This document shows, piece after piece, positions 1 through 7,729 of a DNA stretch of 64,000 bases (its first letter is position 1; each line of letters opens with the position of its first letter). The DNA comes from Amycolatopsis australiensis. Lineage in GTDB: Bacteria > Actinomycetota > Actinomycetes > Mycobacteriales > Pseudonocardiaceae. The stretch lies in NCBI RefSeq assembly GCF_900119165.1, contig NZ_FPJG01000006.1, positions 868,001-932,000 on the forward strand. The letters are read 5' to 3'. The position numbers and the translations under genes are program-made. Under the pieces are notes generated by a model. The model made no database searches. It was not told where the DNA came from and was given only the letters and a program-made list of their open reading frames with translations.

Positions 1-455
1 TCGCGGTCTGGTTCGACGCCGAGGACCTGCCGCAGCTGGCGAAGCACTTCTACAAGCAGTCCGTCGAGGAGCGCAACCACGCGATGGCGCTCGTGCAGTA
101 CATGCTCGACCGCGACCACCACGTCGAAATCCCCGGCACGGGTGAAGTGCGCAACGACTTCTCCAGCGTCACCGAGCTGATCGAGCTCGCGCTCGAGCAG
201 GAGAAGGAAGTCGCCGCCGACATCTCCGCGATGGTCAAGGCCGCGCGTGCCGAAGAGGACTACATCAGCGAGCAGTTCACGCAGTGGTTCCTCAAGGAGC
301 AGGTCGAAGAGATCTCGCAGATGAACACGCTGCTGAACGTCGTCAAGCGCGCGAACGGCAACCTGTTCGAGGTCGAGAACCACCTCTACCGCGAGTCGGT
401 CGGCGACGGCGGCCGCGACTCCGGCATGCCGCCCGTGGCCGGCGGCGCGCTCTGA
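1..455 (+). CDS. bfrB: Ferritin, BfrB type (5' end outside window)
   Basis: Iron-storage ferritin that oxidises Fe(II) and stores it in a 24-mer cytosolic shell. The visible 150 residues (reading frame starts at base 3) contain the helix B ferroxidase motif EERNHA, a helix C region with EQEKE and the helix D segment QWFLKEQVEE. The order and spacing match mycobacterial BfrB (about 180 aa), so roughly the first 30 residues, including the helix A glutamate, lie upstream. It ends in a Gly/Ala-rich tail as BfrB does. There is no heme-ligand Met in the usual bacterioferritin context, so a non-heme ferritin is preferred. A strong hairpin follows the stop codon. Its promoter, where an IdeR box would be expected, is not in the window. 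Confidence 0.93.
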   Translation, partial: AVWFDAEDLPQLAKHFYKQSVEERNHAMALVQYMLDRDHHVEIPGTGEVRNDFSSVTELIELALEQEKEVAADISAMVKAARAEEDYISEQFTQWFLKEQVEEISQMNTLLNVVKRANGNLFEVENHLYRESVGDGGRDSGMPPVAGGAL

Positions 456-461
456 CCTACC

Positions 462-501
462 GGAAACCCGGGCTCTCCCCCTGTGGACAGCCCGGGTTTC
501 C
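462..501. terminator. Bidirectional hairpin terminator
   Basis: Arms GGAAACCCGGGCT (462-474) and AGCCCGGGTTTCC (489-501) pair perfectly over 13 bp around a 14-nt loop. The hairpin lies between the convergent ferritin and membrane-protein genes, so it can serve both. Confidence 0.8.
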
Positions 502-516
502 GCATGCGGCCGGGGT

Positions 517-1341
517 TCAGCCGGCGCAGTCCTGGTTGACGCTCGCGAGGCTGATCTGCACGACCCCGGAGCCGTCGAGCCGGAAGTGGTATGCGGCGGC
601 GGAGGTGACTGGCGCGACGACACCGCCGGTTTCGTCCTTCGCGGCGGGGTAGGCGGCGAGCACCTGTTCCTTGGTGGCGCCCGCGCCGATGCCCTCGGCG
701 GTGTGCGCCGCCTGTTCCGGCGTGACGACGGTGAGGCCGGCCGCCTTCGAGACCACCACGGTCGCGCTTGACGGCACCCCACCCCCCTGTGCCTTGTAGA
801 CGGTGCAGCTCGCGCTCGCCTGCGGGTCACTGAGGGTGACACCCTGCGCGGCGATCTGGGTCTCGGTCATGCCGAGCTTGAGGGCGCCGAAGCCGTCCGG
901 GCCGAGCTGCGGCCCGCTCAGCACGGTCGGGGGCTTCGACGACGGCCGTTCCGACGGCGGGCGCGACGCCCGGGACGTCGGCGTGGGCGCAGGCACCGAA
1001 GCCTCGATGTCGTGGGTGCCGGTCGGTTCCGGGATCGACGGCTGGGGCTGCCGCCCGGCCGTGAGGTTCTCGGGTGGCTTGACGCTGAGCGACGACCCGC
1101 CGGCGGACATGACCGCGGTGCCGTCCTCGGTGTGGAGGTTGAGCAGGGTGAGGCCGCCCGAGACGGCCACCACAGCCGCCGCGACCCCGGCGGCGGCGAG
1201 CACACCCTGACGGCGGCGGCGGCGCCGTCGCGCGCCGGCGACGATGACCGCCCCGGCGTTCGGCGGTGGCGGCAAGTCGAGCCGCTCGTCGGCGAACAGC
1301 GCGCGCAGGCGCTGCTCCAGCTCGTCCTCGGAGATGTTCAA
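517..1341 (-). CDS. Single-pass membrane protein, partner of SigE-family sigma factor
   Basis: 274-residue protein of unknown fold. A short acidic cytosolic N-terminus (1-30) is followed by an Arg-rich stretch (residues 38-44), one membrane helix (about 46-67) and a Pro/Ser-rich extracytoplasmic linker. A C-terminal domain (about 145-274) carries two Cys residues in similar contexts. The TTG start overlaps the stop of the upstream sigma gene in a TTGA arrangement with GGAG about 8 bases before it, so translation is coupled. Position and topology fit an anti-sigma or signal-receiving partner of the sigma factor, but no recognised anti-sigma motif (zf-HC2 or HATPase) is present, so this role is inferred from context. 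Confidence 0.75.
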   Translation of the reverse strand: MNISEDELEQRLRALFADERLDLPPPPNAGAVIVAGARRRRRRRQGVLAAAGVAAAVVAVSGGLTLLNLHTEDGTAVMSAGGSSLSVKPPENLTAGRQPQPSIPEPTGTHDIEASVPAPTPTSRASRPPSERPSSKPPTVLSGPQLGPDGFGALKLGMTETQIAAQGVTLSDPQASASCTVYKAQGGGVPSSATVVVSKAAGLTVVTPEQAAHTAEGIGAGATKEQVLAAYPAAKDETGGVVAPVTSAAAYHFRLDGSGVVQISLASVNQDCAG

Positions 1342-1925
1342 CCCGCGTCACTCCCTTCGCCTTCGATGCCGGCCGCCGTGAGTTTCATCCGCAGCGACGC
1401 GATCGCCTTGCTGGCCTGGCTCTTCACGGTGCCCTGCGTGACACCGAGGGCCGCGGCGATTTCCGCTTCCGACAGACCCTCGTAGTAACGCAGCACCATC
1501 ACGGCCCGTTGTCTCGGCGGCAGGGTTCGTAACGCGCGCCACAGCGGCTCGTGCTCGAACGGGTCATCCGGCACGTGCGGACTGGTGTCCGGCAGGTCGG
1601 CGACGAGGTTCTCCCGCCGCGTCCGCCGCCACCGGCTGACGTGCGCGTTCGCCATCGACCGGCGCACGTAGGCCAGCGGGTCACCCGTCTTTTCGTGCAC
1701 GTAGGCCCAGCGCGACCCGATCTTTTCCAGCACGGTCTGGACGAGATCCGCCGCGTCGTGCGGGTTGCCGGTGAGCGCGTGGCCGTACCGCAGCAGCCCG
1801 GGCAGGGTGGCCTGCACGAAGTCGCCGAAGTCGGCCAGCTCACCTGGCAACGTGGCGGCCCTCCCTCGGCCTGCGCTGGTCACCCAGGTATCTCCCCCGG
1901 TGAAGACGGGTGCCGCAGCGGTCAC
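1338..1925 (-). CDS. SigE-family RNA polymerase sigma factor
   Basis: ECF-type sigma factor with region 2 (DFVQATLPGLLRYGHALTG, then DAADLVQTVLEK) and region 4 (PPRQRAVMVLRYYEGLSEAE, helix-turn-helix TQGTVKSQASKAIASLR). It belongs to the actinobacterial SigE-like family, often paired with a membrane protein, as here. The frame is open from 1976, but the GTG at 1925 is preceded by GGGAGG seven bases upstream and is the best start (195 aa). Two ATGs further upstream (1976, 1940) have poorer spacing. The stop overlaps the next gene by 4 bp, so the two are an operon. The signal is unknown. Confidence 0.88.
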   Translation of the reverse strand: MTAAAPVFTGGDTWVTSAGRGRAATLPGELADFGDFVQATLPGLLRYGHALTGNPHDAADLVQTVLEKIGSRWAYVHEKTGDPLAYVRRSMANAHVSRWRRTRRENLVADLPDTSPHVPDDPFEHEPLWRALRTLPPRQRAVMVLRYYEGLSEAEIAAALGVTQGTVKSQASKAIASLRMKLTAAGIEGEGSDAG

Positions 1926-2027
1926 CGTATCGCCTCCCATCGGGATCGAGCCGCTTTCCTCCCCAACACGCATCACAGCCCCCTCAGGTTGCCCGCGTTC
2001 CCCGTTCGTGTTCGCCGGCGGTCCACG

Positions 2028-2381
2028 TCAGCGCCGCGCGAGCGCGTCGGGCAGCCGGAAGCCACCACCGGCGGACTCGGTGAAGTCGTGCACGCCGACA
2101 ACGGCAGCGCGCGGAACAGGGCCGTAGACGTGCGGAAACCACACACCGGCCGGATGCGGCGGCACGCCGTCCTCCCAGCGGACGGGAGCCCCGACTTTCG
2201 CGGGATCGATCTCGAGCAGCACCAGGTCGGTGCGGCCCCGGTAGAGCGCGTTGGCAGGCAGGTGTGCCGTGCCGAAATCGGAGCAGTGGACGAACCCGAC
2301 ATCGTCGAGCGAAGCCGGCCGGTACTCGCCGACTTCGTCCACCTCGGCCCAGTCGGCCGCCCCGCAGATGTGAAGTATCAC
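2028..2381 (-). CDS. DUF952 family protein
   Basis: 117-residue cytosolic protein with the DUF952 pattern: ILHIC at the N-terminus, FVHCSDF in the middle (residues 30-36), LVLLEIDP, VRWEDG and FPHVYGPVP. The family is about 110 aa and of unknown biochemical function, so this is a complete copy. GTG at 2381 is chosen because the domain begins there. The frame stays open for about 140 more codons upstream, but that part is low-complexity Arg/Pro sequence over a repeat-rich stretch and has no family counterpart. It is followed on the same strand by the sigma gene after about 100 bp. Confidence 0.85.
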   Translation of the reverse strand: MILHICGAADWAEVDEVGEYRPASLDDVGFVHCSDFGTAHLPANALYRGRTDLVLLEIDPAKVGAPVRWEDGVPPHPAGVWFPHVYGPVPRAAVVGVHDFTESAGGGFRLPDALARR

Positions 2382-2916
2382 GCGGAGAATCGTCCCACCG
2401 CCACGAACGGGCGGCGCTGTCTCGTGCGCCACATAATGCCTGGTTGAACGCTCATCGAGCGCTTCCCGCCCACCGGGACGGCGGGTGGTTCGGGACTGCA
2501 GAGATCGACCGCTGGCGGCCGGTGAAGGTGACTGGCGGCCGAGCGCCGGCGGGCGCCGGTGGGCGGTGCTTTGCGGCCGGTGGCTGGATCGGCCGGCAGC
2601 CGGTCGGCTGGCAACCTCGGCCCGCGGCCGGCCTGGAGTGGCGGCACGGGGCAACCGGTCGGAGGGGCCGAGCCCGCCGCTGGTCTCGGCGCCGGTCAGC
2701 ACCGGGCGATGGCTCACCTCGGTCCGGCCCGGCAACCGGTCGGCGAGTCCGAGACCGCCGGTCTCGGCGCCGGTCAGCCCACGCCTGTCCCAGCAGGCGT
2801 CGGCAGTCAATCTCCGCGCCGGGCGGCCCAGGCCGGTCCTGGCGGTCGGCCCGCGGCCGGTTGGCCAGGCGACTTCGGCGCGTGCCCGGGCCCCGGTTCG
2901 CGGCGAGTGCCCACGG
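2382..2916. repeat. Gene-free stretch of degenerate short direct repeats
   Basis: About 535 bp without a credible gene. It holds short repeated modules: GGTCTCGGCGCCGGTCAGC at 2682-2700 and 2760-2778, GGCAACCGGTCGG at 2650-2662 and 2731-2743, and several CTGGCGGCC cores (near 2513, 2530 and 2930). The last of these lies inside the 3' end of the neighbouring DUF5926 gene, so part of the stretch may derive from duplications of that end. No promoter or RNA structure could be identified with confidence. Confidence 0.55.
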
Positions 2917-3798
2917 TCAGCGCAGGGTGAGCTGGCGGCCGATCAGGCCGTCGCGGGCGCGGCGCTCCGCTGCGTTCAGGGGCTCTGCGTCCAGGGACTT
3001 GAGGGCCGCGTCGAGGCGGGTTCCCAGGGCTTCCTTGGCCTCGGCCCACTCGCGGGCGTGGGCCTCGGGGTCGAGGTCCCACACCGGGACCAGCAGGCCG
3101 TGCGCGCGGAACGAGCCGGCGTAGCGCGAGCCCTCGCCCAAGCCCAGCTCGCCGGCCGCGGACAGGCGGGCCAGTGCCTGCAGCAGCAGGTTCTCCGGCT
3201 CCGGGCGGACCCAGCGCAGGTGCGCCTTTTCGCCCGCGAGGACCCAGTACGCGCCCGAGCCGAGGCGCTCGGTCGGCATGATCGCCGCGTTCGCGCGCTC
3301 GAGGGACACTGCCACGTCGCCCGTCGCGTCCGCGTCCTCCGGGAGCCACCAGCCGAAGTCCTGGTGGAGCGTGACGTCCAGCTCGGCTTCCGGGACCAGC
3401 AGGTCCTGCAGGCGGGCGTGCTCGTCGGCCGCCGGCGGGGTGGTTGTGTCCGGTACTCCGAGGACGTCACCCTCCTTGGCGTCCAGCAGCCACTTCAGCG
3501 AGCGGCCGAGGTCGCGGCTGATGTCGGAGGAGCGGGTCTGCACCTGGAGGCCGAGGTAACGCTCGCCGTCCGAGCGGACGAACGCCGCCGCGGCCATCGG
3601 CAGCACGGTGCCGAGCGTGACGTCGCCGCCGTCGGCGAGGGTCAGCTTGGCCGTCGCGGACGGCACGAACTCGCGCAGCGCGATCAGCTCAGGCTCCGCC
3701 GCCAGCCCCTCGAACGGCTGGCCGACGAAGACGTCGCGCACCTTCGGCTTGCGGTCCGACGCCTGCTTGGGACCCTTCTTGCGCGCGCCCTTGCCCAC
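2917..3798 (-). CDS. DUF5926 family protein
   Basis: 293-residue cytosolic protein with a basic N-terminus (MGKGARKKGPKQ) and the sequence of the actinobacterial DUF5926 family over its full length. Distinct stretches include RDVFVGQPFEGL (about 21-32), a central Asp-rich region and a C-terminal helical part. No catalytic motif is recognised; the basic N-terminus would suit nucleic acid or ribosome binding, but that is speculation. The GTG start is supported by AGAGGAGG seven bases upstream. It is divergent from the P450 gene with only 23 bp between the starts, so the two promoters must overlap the coding ends. Confidence 0.88.
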   Translation of the reverse strand: MGKGARKKGPKQASDRKPKVRDVFVGQPFEGLAAEPELIALREFVPSATAKLTLADGGDVTLGTVLPMAAAAFVRSDGERYLGLQVQTRSSDISRDLGRSLKWLLDAKEGDVLGVPDTTTPPAADEHARLQDLLVPEAELDVTLHQDFGWWLPEDADATGDVAVSLERANAAIMPTERLGSGAYWVLAGEKAHLRWVRPEPENLLLQALARLSAAGELGLGEGSRYAGSFRAHGLLVPVWDLDPEAHAREWAEAKEALGTRLDAALKSLDAEPLNAAERRARDGLIGRQLTLR

Positions 3799-3821
3799 TG
3801 CTGCCTCCTCTGGCTCGGCCT

Positions 3822-5018
3822 GTGACGCTATCGAAGGGTTACTCTCGCGACGTGTTCGACCCCCGCGATCCCGCGTTCCTGGAAGACCCGTACCCGGCGT
3901 TCGCCGCGCTCCGCGCGGAAGGCGACGTCCATTTCCACGAAGGGCTCGGCTTGGCCGTCGCCGTGTCGCACGCCGCGTCTTCGGCGGTGCTGCGCCACCG
4001 CGGGCTCGGCCGGATCTGGCAGGACGCCCAGCCGCTCGAGCGCTTCGCGTCGTTCAACCTGCTGCACCGCAACTCGCTGCTGGAGAACGAGCCACCGGCG
4101 CACACCCGGCTACGACGGCTGATCGCGGGCGCGTTCGGCCGCGGGCACGTCCAGCGGCTGCGCCCGATGGTCGCGACGCTCGCCGACGGGATGGTCGACG
4201 ACCTCGCGGCCGCCATCGCCGCCGACGGCAGCGCGGACCTGCTGGAGCACCTCGCCCAGCCGCTGCCGGTCGCGGTGATCGCCGAGCTGCTGGGCGTGCC
4301 GATTAGCGACGGCCCGCGGATGGTGCAGCTGTCGAACACCATCGTGAAGATGTACGAGTACGGCCTTTCCGAGGAGGGCCGCGACGCCGCCGAGCAGGCG
4401 TCCGCCGAGTTCGTGGCGTACGTCCGCGAGGTGGCGGCTGCCCGGGCCGCGTCCCCGGGCGACGACATCATCAGCGACCTCCTGCGCAGCGAGCTGACAC
4501 CGGACGAGCTGGTCGCGACCGCGGTGCTGCTGCTGATGGCCGGCCACGAGGCGACGGTGAACGTGCTCGGCAACGGCATCACGGCCCTGCTCACCCACCG
4601 CGACCAGTGGGAACGGCTGCTGGCGTCTCCTTCCTTGCTGGACTCCTGTGTCGAAGAGCTGATCCGGTTCGACGCGCCGCTGCAGCTCTTCGAGCGGACA
4701 GCGACCGAGGACGTGTCGATCTGTGGTTATGTCGTTTCGCGGGGCCAGAAGATCGGCGCGCTGCTGGGAGCGGCGGCTCGCGACCCGAAGGTGTTCGACG
4801 ACCCCGACCGGCTCGACATCGGCCGGACGCCGAACGCGCACCTCGGGTTCGGACTCGGGATTCACTACTGCGTCGGTGCTCCCCTCGCTCGGGTGGAGAT
4901 CGCGGCGGCTTTGCGTGCGCTGGCCGAGAAGCTGCCGGGGTTGCGGCTCGCCGAGCCCCCGCAGCGGCGGCCGGAGTTCGTGATCCGGGGACTGCGGGAG
5001 CTTCGGGTCACGACCTGA
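3822..5018 (+). CDS. Cytochrome P450
   Basis: 398-residue soluble class I bacterial P450. Motifs in order: NEPPAHTRLRRL (C helix, 89-100), AGHEAT (I-helix oxygen-activation motif, 240-245), EELIR (ExxR, 279-282) and the heme loop FGLGIHYCVG with Cys350 as heme ligand, followed by APLAR. Length is typical. No ferredoxin or ferredoxin reductase gene is adjacent, so redox partners must be elsewhere. The start is GTG at 3822; no good ribosome site is visible, and an in-frame GTG ten codons later is possible. The last eight codons (LRELRVTT) recur three times downstream in a tandem array. Substrate unknown. Confidence 0.93.
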   Translation: MTLSKGYSRDVFDPRDPAFLEDPYPAFAALRAEGDVHFHEGLGLAVAVSHAASSAVLRHRGLGRIWQDAQPLERFASFNLLHRNSLLENEPPAHTRLRRLIAGAFGRGHVQRLRPMVATLADGMVDDLAAAIAADGSADLLEHLAQPLPVAVIAELLGVPISDGPRMVQLSNTIVKMYEYGLSEEGRDAAEQASAEFVAYVREVAAARAASPGDDIISDLLRSELTPDELVATAVLLLMAGHEATVNVLGNGITALLTHRDQWERLLASPSLLDSCVEELIRFDAPLQLFERTATEDVSICGYVVSRGQKIGALLGAAARDPKVFDDPDRLDIGRTPNAHLGFGLGIHYCVGAPLARVEIAAALRALAEKLPGLRLAEPPQRRPEFVIRGLRELRVTT

Positions 5019-5407
5019 CCAGCCCGCTGCTGGGCCGACCTTGCGAGCTTCGAGACCGGACTCGCACGGCCCGGCGCACCCACGGCCCATCCCGCACGAT
5101 GGCGGCCAGGACTTGTGATCCCGAGGCTGCGGGAACTTCGCGTGACCACCTCACTCCGGACCGGCCCGCTGCTGGACGGATCTTGCGCGGTTGGAGGCGT
5201 GACCCGCACGGCCCGGCGCGCCCACGGCCCATCCCGCACGATGGCGGCCAAGGCTTGTGATCCCGAGCTGCGGGAGCTTCGCGTGACCACCTGACCTCCG
5301 GATCGGCCCGCTGCTCGGCCGACTTGCGAGCCTCGAGACGGGGCTCGCGAGCTGGCGTACCCACGGCCGACCCGACCGGGCTGCGGGAGCTTCGGGTCAC
5401 GACCTGA
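4980..5407 (+). repeat. Degenerate tandem repeat containing copies of the P450 3' end
   Basis: Four units of about 113-141 bp. The landmark CTGCGGGAGCTTC (or one-base variant) starts at 4992 (inside the P450), 5127, 5268 and 5381. Every unit can be read as LRELRVTT, followed by a stop in three of four. The spacers between units are also similar and share CCCACGGCCCATCCCGCACG and ATGGCGGCCA. The 425 bp between P450 and mca thus hold this array and no other gene. Confidence 0.85.
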
Positions 5408-5443
5408 GCCGGGTCCGGCGGACCTTGCGTGATGGGACGCGGG

Positions 5444-6289
5444 TCATGGGGTCAGGCCCGCGAAGAGGTCGGTTTCGAGTTCCGGGCCTGGGGTCGGGTG
5501 GGCCAGGTGGTAGTCCTCGTGAGGCCAGATCTTTCGTTCGATCTCGCGGGGGTGGGCGAAGAACGGGTGGGCTGGGTCGATCTGGGTCGCGTGGGCCCGG
5601 AGGGCTCGGTCGCGGGTGGCGAAGTGGGCCTCGCAGCGGATCTGGGTGGTGATCGGCAGGATGTCTTCGGCCGGGAGTTCGTCCAGGATCTCGCCCATGG
5701 CTGACTCCAGGCCTGCGGCCAGTGTCGCCTCGTGGATCGCTTCGAACCATGCCCGGCTGAGCGCCACCTGGTAGTAGAGCTTCCGGGCTTGCCACGGTGC
5801 GCCCGTGCCCGGGTAGCGAGCGGGGTCCGCGGCCGCGGCGAAGGCTTCCACCGTGACCTCGTGGGTGCGGATGTGGTCCGGGTGCGGGTAGCCGCCCGTT
5901 TCGTCGTACGTGATCACCACGTGGGGACGGAACTCGCGGATCAGTGCCACCAGCGGGGCTGCCGCTTCGGACAGCGGCAGAGCGGCGAAGCACCCTTCGG
6001 GCAGGGGCTCGCCCTCGGCCGGCAGCCCCGAGTCGACCATTCCCAGGAAGCGCTGGCTGACGCCCAGGATCTCCGCGGCCGCCGCCATTTCACGGCGGCG
6101 GATCGCCGGGAGGTTCGCGCGGGTTTCCGGGGTGTCGAGCGCCGGGTTGAGGATGTCGCCGCGCTCGCCGCCGGTGCAGGTGGCGACCAGGACGTCGACG
6201 CCTTCCTCGGCGTAGCGGGCCAGCGTCGCCGCGCCCTTGCTGGACTCGTCGTCCGGGTGGGCATGGACGCTCAGAAGGCGGAAGGTCAC
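5444..6289 (-). CDS. mca: Mycothiol S-conjugate amidase Mca
   Basis: Zinc hydrolase of the PIG-L/LmbE fold that cleaves mycothiol-electrophile conjugates into a mercapturic acid (N-acetylcysteine conjugate) and GlcN-Ins. The 281-residue sequence has AHPDDE (10-15) with ESSKGAATLARYA after it, CTGGERGDILNPA (38-50), the second metal motif YPHPDH (134-139) and the Mca signature RAHATQIDP (231-239), ending in LFAGLTP. These features favour Mca over the paralogue MshB. The GTG start overlaps the stop of the upstream exporter gene (GTGA, 6286-6289), with AGGAG seven bases before it. The two are therefore translationally coupled, which suggests that the product of Mca, or the conjugate itself, is exported. 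Confidence 0.93.
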   Translation of the reverse strand: MTFRLLSVHAHPDDESSKGAATLARYAEEGVDVLVATCTGGERGDILNPALDTPETRANLPAIRRREMAAAAEILGVSQRFLGMVDSGLPAEGEPLPEGCFAALPLSEAAAPLVALIREFRPHVVITYDETGGYPHPDHIRTHEVTVEAFAAAADPARYPGTGAPWQARKLYYQVALSRAWFEAIHEATLAAGLESAMGEILDELPAEDILPITTQIRCEAHFATRDRALRAHATQIDPAHPFFAHPREIERKIWPHEDYHLAHPTPGPELETDLFAGLTP

Positions 6290-7635
6290 CGGGGACTCCT
6301 CGTCGGGAAGAAGGCTGCGGGAATCAGGGTCAGCGCCGACAGCGCCAGTGCCCACGTGAACGCCACCCCGAAGGCCGCCGGAGCCGCCGAGGACGTCAGT
6401 GCGCTGTGGAGGATCGCGGCCAGCAGGGCCGTGCCGAGCGAGCCGCCGATCCGGTTGATCACGTTGAACGCGCTCGCCGCTCGCGGGATGCGGGACCGCT
6501 CCAACGAGCCGTACAACGTGGTCATCCCCGGCGTGGTCGCCGCGCCGAGGCCGGCTCCGCGGACCAGAAGGGACAGTGTCAGCAGAACTCCGCCGGGTGC
6601 CGAGCCGAGCTGGGTGAACGCCACCGTGCCGAGCAAGGACAGGACGATACCGGCCAGCATCATCCGGCGGGGACCGAAACGGGCCAGGAGCCGGCCGCCG
6701 GCCAGCATGACCGCCGCCGAGCCGAGGGCCTGCGGGGCCAGCAGCAGCCCCGCCGTCAACGCGCTCGCCTGCTCGACCTGCTGGTAGTACAGCGGCAGCA
6801 GCAGCATCGAGCTGTAGAGCGACGCGCCCAGCAAGAACGTGCTCGCACTGGCCACCGTGAACGCCTTGGCACGGAACAGCTTCAGGTCCAGCACCGCGGA
6901 CGGCGTCCGGGACGCGTGGACCCCGTACGCCACCAGCAAGACGGCTCCGGTGATTCCGACGACGGCAACGCCCTCCGCCAGCCCGTAGACGAACGCGGCC
7001 AGCCCCGGCGAAAGCAGCAGAATCCCGCGGACGTCGAGCGGCGTCCGGTTGCCCTCCGGCGGCGAGGCCGGAAGCAGCCGCCGCGCGGAGACGAACGTCG
7101 CCACGCCCAGCGGGACGATGCCGAAGAACATCCACCGCCAGCCGAAGTCCGCCACCAGCGCACCGCCGAGCATCGGGCCGAGCACCGGGGCCACTGTGGC
7201 CGGCAGCGTGATCACGCCGATCATGCGGCCCAGCGCCGGGCCCGCTTCCTGCGCGAACACCGCCTGGCCGACCGGCTGCATCAGCCCGCCGCCGAGGCCG
7301 TGCAGCACCCGGAACACGATCAGGGCCGGCGCCGACCACGCGAACCCGCACAGCAGCGTGCCCGCCGTGAAGATCGCCACCGCCGCGAGCCACACCGCGC
7401 GGCCGCCGAAGCGGTCGGTCAGCCAGCCCGACAGCGGGATCGCCGCCGACGCCGCCAGCAGGTACGCACTGGCCACCCACTGCACCGTCGGCAACGGACT
7501 GCCGAGGTCGCGGGCGATCGAGTCGATCCCGACGGTCACGATCGTCGCGTCGAGGATCGACAGCACCGCGCCCATGATCAGGACACCGCCGAGCCGCCAC
7601 AACGCCGCGTCCGGACGGGCCATCGGCGTAGTCAT
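6286..7635 (-). CDS. MFS exporter, DHA2 (EmrB/QacA-like)
   Basis: 449-residue inner-membrane proton antiporter with about 14 predicted helices. Motif A variant GWLTDRFGGR lies in loop 2-3 (about 69-78); the antiporter motif C region GPMLGG follows the fifth helix, and LDATIVTVGID, typical of DHA2 drug exporters, is in helix 1. The ATG start is preceded by GGGGGAG. It is the first gene of a two-gene operon with mca and is divergent from a TetR gene, with operator-like repeats between. The likely role is efflux of a toxic compound or of the mercapturate made by Mca; the substrate cannot be read from sequence. Confidence 0.9.
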   Translation of the reverse strand: MTTPMARPDAALWRLGGVLIMGAVLSILDATIVTVGIDSIARDLGSPLPTVQWVASAYLLAASAAIPLSGWLTDRFGGRAVWLAAVAIFTAGTLLCGFAWSAPALIVFRVLHGLGGGLMQPVGQAVFAQEAGPALGRMIGVITLPATVAPVLGPMLGGALVADFGWRWMFFGIVPLGVATFVSARRLLPASPPEGNRTPLDVRGILLLSPGLAAFVYGLAEGVAVVGITGAVLLVAYGVHASRTPSAVLDLKLFRAKAFTVASASTFLLGASLYSSMLLLPLYYQQVEQASALTAGLLLAPQALGSAAVMLAGGRLLARFGPRRMMLAGIVLSLLGTVAFTQLGSAPGGVLLTLSLLVRGAGLGAATTPGMTTLYGSLERSRIPRAASAFNVINRIGGSLGTALLAAILHSALTSSAAPAAFGVAFTWALALSALTLIPAAFFPTRSPR

Positions 7636-7652
7636 GTCTCCCCCAGAAGATT

Positions 7653-7716
7653 AGGTCGAACCTCAGATTAGGTCCGACCCACCGAATAGGTCAAGCACAT
7701 TTTTGGGTCGAACCCA
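7653..7716. promoter_or_regulatory. Operator-like repeats between the exporter and TetR genes
   Basis: Three related near-palindromes lie in the 94-bp divergent region: AGGTCGAACCT (7653-7663), AGGTCCGACCC (7670-7680) and TGGGTCGAACCCA (7704-7716). Each has a GGT/ACC core around a 3-base centre. They are the obvious binding sites for the TetR protein encoded from 7730 and would repress both directions. Confidence 0.6.
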
Positions 7717-7729
7717 GTAGGGTGGCAGC

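Noticed and set aside
2382..2810. N-terminal extension of the DUF952 protein
   Set aside because: Low-complexity Arg/Pro sequence over a repeat region, no ribosome site, and DUF952 proteins end where the extension begins.
5444..7600. A single minus-strand frame open through the exporter gene into mca, which could be read as a fusion protein
   Set aside because: Only the last 281 codons resemble a protein family; the rest is the off-frame shadow of a well-formed MFS gene.
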